Shown here piece by piece: positions 57,815 through 64,000 of a stretch of DNA of 64,000 nucleotides. This DNA is from Ecdyonurus torrentis. Taxonomy: Eukaryota; Arthropoda; Insecta; Ephemeroptera; Heptageniidae. A program made the position numbers and the translations under genes. The notes below the pieces were generated by a model. That model did no database searches, had not been told where the DNA came from, and saw nothing but the letters and a program-made list of their open reading frames with translations. Location: the NCBI GenBank assembly GCA_949318235.1, contig OX439136.1, positions 4,775,358 to 4,839,357 on the forward strand. Reading direction: 5' to 3'. The stretch's first letter is position 1. Every line of letters begins with the position of its first letter.

Positions 57815-58016
57815 ATGCCTCTGCGTCAAAAGCAAGCATCTACACTTTCCAGATTTCCTACAAAATGACTATCTATATATACACTTTCCACTGACATGCA
57901 TCTGCAATGTTAAGCTTATGGCTGCTAGTCAAGTTACAGCACTGCTCGGAAAGTGTAGATAGTCATTTTGTCAGAAATCGGGAAAGTGTAGATGCTCGAT
58001 TTTGACGCGGAGGCAT
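57815..58016. repeat. Hairpin MITE
   Basis: ATGCCTCTGCGTCAAAAGCA at the left pairs with TCGATTTTGACGCGGAGGCAT at the right; AGCATCTACACTTTCC pairs with GGAAAGTGTAGATGCT. Confidence 0.8.
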
Positions 58017-59640
58017 TGAAATATTTTATGTATAATTAAAGTTTGAAATTAATAGCCTATATATTACTACGAGTGGAAGTATGTGTTGAGAGTATATTGA
58101 CAAAAAGATTTAACCTAAACGTGTCAAAAATTTATGACAACAAAATATTTACTCCCCCCCCCCCCCTAGATATAATTAAAATTGTAAGTTGACTGGTAAA
58201 AATAACAATCTAAAGAAAAAAAATACATTTTTTTAGATTTAAAACTATAATATCTTCCATGGTTATATCTTTGTTACAAAAGTATAAATTATATTTAAAA
58301 ATAGCTGTTAAAAATAGTCTCATTTTCTTCTAATTTTCTAAAAAAAAAAAAATATACTACAAGTATGGATCATTTTGATAATGATTATTTCCCTCTTTAT
58401 CTATTGCACCGTTATAATTATATAAACTTTGGCACTGAAAAATCATATCTTCAAACTTCTTCTCTCTCTCCTTCTCAAAGGTAATTTTAAAAATTACCTT
58501 TAAAAAAAATTGCGGAGGTTTACTAAAATGCAATTATTACATAAAAACTTTTGTATAAAAAAAAATTGAAAAAGATTGATATATTTCATAAAATGCCATA
58601 AACAATCATATTTAAAATTTCTATATAATATTTCTGTCATTGGTGTTTAGATATAGTTTTACATAAAATTAGGAGTATAAATTGTATTTTTTCCTCTCTT
58701 GCAAAAATACAATCATCTTTTTTATGGATATGTATATTTGACAAAAAAAAAACAAAAAAAACAAAAACAAATGTAGCTATGAAAATTCTTACAAAATTTC
58801 CGTTTTTGGTGTACCCCTGTTCGCTGTATTTATGTGTGCTTTTTTAGAATCCCAAATAATATTAAAAAATTATAATATGTGTACCTAGTAGAAATTTTTG
58901 GCTGTGTGTTAGTTTTAAGGATTTTAAATTTGTTATGAAATTTATTGATTTTTTTTATTCTTTATTTTTGTATTATTATTTTTTTCACTAAATTACGTGT
59001 ATAATTTAAATTATTTTATAGCAAATGGCGATAATACACAGAGCAATATTTAAAAATTATATTACATTCCTATAATCAAATATATATGTGTATAGCTCTC
59101 TTAGGGCCTTATATTGATGTTGCAATAAAAGTTTTATATTATAAAAATGGTTTATACGTTTTATTTTTGAAAAATGAAAGTGCCTCTATGGTGTAGAAGT
59201 CACGTTTCGGTATGTTATTTCAATGTATTAATTTTGAATTTTACGCGCCTTGTAACCACTGAACTCAAATATTGTCTGGAAGAAGTAATTAACATTTTTG
59301 TGTTAATTAATTATTTTAGCTTTTTGTTTTCAAATTAAAGTAATTAAAAATACTTTTACTATTTTTTTAGAAATTTAAAATGTTTTAAAAATAAGTAAAA
59401 CAATCATTTCGAAAGTGGAAAATAATTAAAAGTTTGGAAATATTTTGAAAGTGATATTTCTATCGCTTTATTATTTGGTTGAATAATTAAAAATTTAAAA
59501 AATTTATTCCAAAAATTTAATATAATATTTTATTTTTATTCAATAAAAAGGGAAAAATAATAGAAATAAAATAATCAAAAACAAAAAATAAAAAACAACA
59601 CACTGATTTGACTTGCGCAGAAGATTGCGCGTTTAGTGAA

Positions 59641-59785
59641 ATGGCGTCCGAAACAGAAGCTTCGTGTATAGCAGACCCAAATTTTGCTGTAATTTGTTCA
59701 TTTTTAGAGAGGTTTGCTGAATCATGTGGTATTATGCATCCAAATTTTACAGAGTTACAAGAAATGTTAGAAAATTCTGAAGAAG
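59641..59785 (+). CDS. RSF1: RSF1-like (remodeling and spacing factor 1) first coding exon
   Basis: ATG at 59641 opens [30 protein letters not shown], then [16 protein letters not shown], with a donor G|GTATGT at 59786. PNFAV.CSFLER followed by F.EL...L is the N-terminus of RSF1, the histone-binding partner of SNF2H/ISWI in the RSF chromatin remodelling complex. The stretch lies just before the family's DDT/WHIM-type region, which must be further downstream. The exon ends in phase 1. A possible continuation at 60197 (acceptor TTTTTAG) gives DPSWLSNFTFEGFVKYRKDL and a stop, which I do not recognise as RSF1. Confidence 0.75.
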
Positions 59786-60357
59786 GTATGTAAATATCAC
59801 TTAAATGTGATTTGTTTGCATGGTGTTGTCATTTGGCTTGTTATGGCGCCTAAAGGAGGAGGGGCCGTGTTTAAACACAAATATTACAATATTTACTTAA
59901 AAAATACCACTTTCTATTTCTTTATAACAATTTAAGAATACTTTTATGTTACCTGTAACGTAAATTGGTACCATAAAACTTATAATTTTGTTATATTTTG
60001 ATCAGAAATTCTTGCGGCACGGCGTCATGAAATTTGTTAGATGTCAACACTGACCTGCACAATAAAATTAAGACGAAATAAAACCAAATCGAGGGTATAT
60101 ATTTTATACAATTGGCCACTAATACTTTGCATTATCTTAATGAATCTACTTTGAATCTTAAAATGCATTTTTTGCATGATAATTTTCATTTTTAGACCCA
60201 TCGTGGCTGTCAAATTTTACATTTGAAGGATTTGTAAAATATAGAAAAGATTTACTGTAATCCCCCACTGATGGATGTCTTTTCATTTCATTTGTACAAC
60301 AAGCATACCTTTATTTTTTATGTCTTATTTTTCATCAGTACACATTTGTTTATGTAG

Positions 60358-62176
60358 CATATCGTTCCTGGGATTGACTTTAAGCCTTACAGGATCTCTT
60401 TATTATTATGTTTGTAGCGTTCTTCTAGCAAACACCCCATTGCACTCGCTGGTGCGACATTGTCACAAAAAAATTCATTGATTGTCAAATTTTGTTTTCT
60501 ACAACTCAATTTAATATAGTATTTTTTGTTTAAAATTTGTACGTGCAACTAATTAAAACGTCCCGCGACGTCGTGTTTTTATGATATTTTTTTCAACTTT
60601 TGAGCCACGTGTTAACTTTGAGCCTCTGCATCTTTGTTATTATTAAAGATAGATCTGAACATATTGCGAGTAAAAATATCTTCAGATTGTCTATTTTTTG
60701 GTAGTGCCAAAAAAAAGTTTGCAATGTACACTGGTTGACCTAAAAAAGTGACGTTTGCGAATGTTCTTAAAACGCCGTAACTTTAAAATTAAGAAGTGAG
60801 ATTTTTTTAACAGCGCTAGTGTAAAATACATCCTATGTACTACGGGTAATTTTGTCACTGTTATTGTATATCTCGAATTTTAATGATAGTGTTTTAAAAT
60901 TGTTCAATTTTGCGATTAAAATGTAATCGATGCGTTACTGAGTCGATAAAGTAGGCGATAGGAGGGGAAATAAAATAGTATGTATAGGAGTATAGGTAAT
61001 ATTATAAACTCTACCTGGCTGCTGCTCGCTCGTTGCTCGTTGCTACTCTCTTTATAGTATAGACAATTTTTTTTTTCTGACAGCTTGATCAGCGCATGCA
61101 TTGCCCGATATTATGTATGCTGCTTGCTTTTAAAACAATTATATAATAGACTTTTAATTTAGTTTTAATAAGAAATGTATACAATTTAATAATTTTTACT
61201 ATTAAAATATATTTAATTAAATTGTTAAGGGATAATTTTTTTTTTTAAACTTTGTATTATAAAATAAAATTAACATTCAAATCAGCAGCTTGAATTTGGT
61301 TTGTAATTATACCAAAAAAAGTATGTGTTTTAAAGAGATTGTAAATTATTTTTACGAAGGAAAGTTTATTAAAAAAAAACTGCAATATTTTTAAATCTTT
61401 TTTTTTTTTACTTTGAAATTAGTTGATTTCATTTCTGTTATTTTTATGATTTTTTTTTTTTTTGGTATTAGTAGTTTAAGTTCAATTTTCACACGTTTAC
61501 TGTTAGACAAATTAAACGTCAATGGTACAAATATTTCAAGTATTGAAATTACATGAGAAATTGTTGAGTATGAAAAAAAAATAATAATAATAACTATGCG
61601 TCAGAATTGTCTTTCTTCTGCCTTTAGTAATTAGTAATCGAAATAAGAAGAATTCTTTGTTTTCATCCAACAAGGTACTTGATGTTTTGTATGAAAATAT
61701 TTTACGTACTGGTTTAAACGTCACTCTCATGTACTCTACATTATTGTGCAGTAGAGAAGAAAGCACAACATTTGGAAAAAGCATGCAGGTGACTTTGACC
61801 TTGAATAGTCGATAGCCAATAACAAATGAGAGAAAAACAAAAGGCGTGAGTGCGTGGAGGATAGAAGAACAAAATAGGAAGCAGAATGCAAAAGAAAAAT
61901 ATCGTCATCAGTCATCACTAACATAGTTTTTCTCTGACACTTGTTTATACCTTTTTTTTCAAGTTGTTGAAAAATATAAAGTTATAAGGAATGCGGTTTT
62001 GGTTTCGTTTAAAAAAAAAAAAATTAAAATATATGATAACAATCGTAAATAAATTTTATATGATGTTTGTTAAGTGTGGCAATTATGCCGTGCCGTAGCA
62101 GAAAATTTAAGTATGATTTTTGGTGCTGCTAAGACACGTGCATTGTTCTTTACCAGCTACAATGTTTATTAAAATG

Positions 62177-62213
<37 letters not shown>

Positions 62214-63481
62214 CTTAAAGGGGGGGGGGGGGGACAGAAGAAGGACAATTCTGACACATACATTTTTTTTAACTCAACCATTTCTCATGTAATTTCAATA
62301 CTTGAAATATTTGTACCATTGACGTTTAATTTGTCTAACAGTAAACGTGTGAAAATTGAACTTAAACTACTAATACCAAAAAAAAAAAAAATCATAAAAA
62401 TAACAGAAATGAAATCAACTAATTTCAAAGTAAAAAAAAAAAGATTTAAAAATATTGCAGTTTTTTTTTAATAAACTTTCCTTCGTAAAAATAATTTACA
62501 ATCTCTTTAAAACACATACTTTTTTTGGTATAATTACAAACCAAATTCAAGCTGCTGATTTGAATGTTAATTTTATTTTATAATACAAAGTTTAAAAAAA
62601 AAATTATCCCTTAACAATTTAATTAAATATATTTTAATAGTAAAAATTATTAAATTGTATACATTTCTTATTAAAACTAAATTAAAAGTCTATTATATAA
62701 TTGTTTTAAAAGCAAGCAGCATACATAATATCGGGCAATGCATGCGCTGATCAAGCTGTCAGAAAAAAAAAATTGTCTATACTATAAAGAGAGTAGCAAC
62801 GAGCAACGAGCGAGCAGCAGCCAGGTAGAGTTTATAATATTACCTATACTCCTATACATACTATTTTATTTCCCCTCCTATCGCCTACTTTATCGACTCA
62901 GTAACGCATCGATTACATTTTAATCGCAAAATTGAACAATTTTAAAACACTATCATTAAAATTCGAGATATACAATAACAGTGACAAAATTACCCGTAGT
63001 ACATAGGATGTATTTTACACTAGCGCTGTTAAAAAAATCTCACTTCTTAATTTTAAAGTTACGGCGTTTTAAGAACATTCGCAAACGTCACTTTTTTAGG
63101 TCAACCAGTGTACATTGCAAACTTTTTTTTGGCACTACCAAAAAATAGACAATCTGAAGATATTTTTACTCGCAATATGTTCAGATCTATCTTTAATAAT
63201 AACAAAGATGCAGAGGCTCAAAGTTAACACGTGGCTCAAAAGTTGAAAAAAATATCATAAAAACACGACGTCGCGGGACGTTTTAATTAGTTGCACGTAC
63301 AAATTTTAAACAAAAAATACTATATTAAATTGAGTTGTAGAAAACAAAATTTGACAATCAATGAATTTTTTTGTGACAATGTCCCACCAGCGAGTGCAAT
63401 GGGGTGTTTGCTAGAAGAACGCTACAAACATAATAATAAAGAGATCCTGTAAGGCTTAAAGTCAATCCCAGGAACGATATG
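60358..63481. repeat. Large inverted repeat, 1.25-kb arms, 0.6-kb spacer
   Basis: Arms 60358-61622 and 62233-63481 pair around 61919.5 (x with 123839-x). Arms are nearly identical; I saw one substitution near 60450 (GGTGCGACATTG against GGTGGGACATTG) and indels at the inner ends. No recognisable protein, terminal signature or target duplication. The inner right end is a poly(G) run (62221-62233) next to poly(A). Lies in the presumed first intron of the RSF1-like gene. Confidence 0.85.
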
Positions 63482-63714
63482 TATGCATACATATGCGCAA
63501 TATTCAATACAATGATTTGCCAAATTGTTGAGTTTATCCGGGCTGACGAGCTAAGCAAAAATGGGGTGCTATGTACTAGAGTAAAGAGTAAATAAAATGA
63601 AAATATCCATTGATAGTTAATTATGGAATCAAATTGCCTTATAAAGTAGTTTTGTGTATTTGTTTACCATATTATGTGCGTACTGTGAATAATGTACCTA
63701 CACAATATTATGTA

Positions 63715-63834
63715 CAGCTCCGTCCAAAAGTTCCCGAACAATTTGCATTGGCAACCCGCAATCACACTATGTTATCTTTATGAGAAAACGCAGTGGTCGC
63801 CGCTGCCCCGTTTGGGAACTTTTGTCCAGAGCTG
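63715..63834. repeat. TACAGCTC-type MITE, copy 2
   Basis: CAGCTCCGTCCAAAAGTTCC at the left pairs with GGAACTTTTGTCCAGAGCTG at the right, with TA on both sides. Copy of 35590-35712. Confidence 0.8.
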
Positions 63835-63853
63835 TACAGTATACATACTGGTA

Positions 63854-63970
63854 TGTACACACAACTGTGATAAGGTATTTTACCATTTAAATGCAGCTCA
63901 TATTTTTGTCATAAGAATAGCAGTACAAATTTGTGAATGGTAAAATATTTTTATCACAGTCGTGTGTACA
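63854..63970. repeat. Hairpin repeat
   Basis: TGTACACACAACTGTGATAA at the left pairs with TTATCACAGTCGTGTGTACA at the right, continuing GGTATTTTACCATT against AATGGTAAAATATT. Confidence 0.75.
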
Positions 63971-64000
63971 ACTCACTGTACCCAATATCCCTTACATGTC

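Larger units (their letters stand above)
54669..59640. other. Transporter 3' UTR and intergenic DNA
   Basis: AT-rich with several foldback elements (55879, 56689, 57345, 57815). An AATAAA at about 59125 is one possible transcript end. I see no coding exon. Confidence 0.5.

Overview
This is an AT-rich window of animal nuclear DNA. Genes are split by GT-AG introns, intergenic and intronic DNA is packed with transposon debris and microsatellites, and there are no operons or ribosome-binding sites. The gene content (BTB/BACK/PHR protein, THAP transposase gene, TXNDC5, SLC35F3/F4-type transporter, RSF1) fits a metazoan, perhaps an arthropod. The phylum is not proven by anything I can read.

Layout, all genes on the + strand: (1) 1-6569, the 3' part of a BTB-BACK-PHR gene, with a 3-kb perfect palindrome in an intron and one frameshift in the last exon. 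(2) 6570-10710, repeats, including a mariner-type foldback element and three hairpin MITEs in a row. (3) 10711-15796, an 11-exon THAP-domain/P-element-type transposase gene whose frame stays open throughout (about 1185 aa). (4) 17149-30509, TXNDC5-like ER thioredoxin protein, 7 exons, three CxxC domains and a C-terminal KDEL. (5) 30510-36600, intergenic with MITEs. (6) 38182-54668, an SLC35F3/F4-like transporter with nine core exons and a complex 3' end: two microexons and two possible last exons. One microexon would switch the last exon into a second open frame. (7) 54669-59640, long 3' or intergenic DNA. (8) 59641-59785, first coding exon of an RSF1-like gene, followed by a second large inverted repeat (60358-63481) in its intron.

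The dominant theme is foldback DNA. At least twenty inverted-repeat elements lie here, some nested three deep. The key one is 1909-4947: two perfect head-to-head copies of the 3' half of a Penelope-like retroelement (end of RT plus GIY-YIG endonuclease), with a one-sided 38-bp tail and a 15-bp target duplication. A 403-bp element at 26684-27086 has the same ends, the same tail and its own 15-bp duplication, and reads as an internal deletion of it. Older copies share the ends or tail at 22397, 28996, 53029, 56689 and 57345. The proposed system is a Penelope-type family that inserts as hairpins made by snap-back of its own cDNA and seeds short non-autonomous hairpins. That mechanism is inference; the symmetry, tail and duplications are seen directly.
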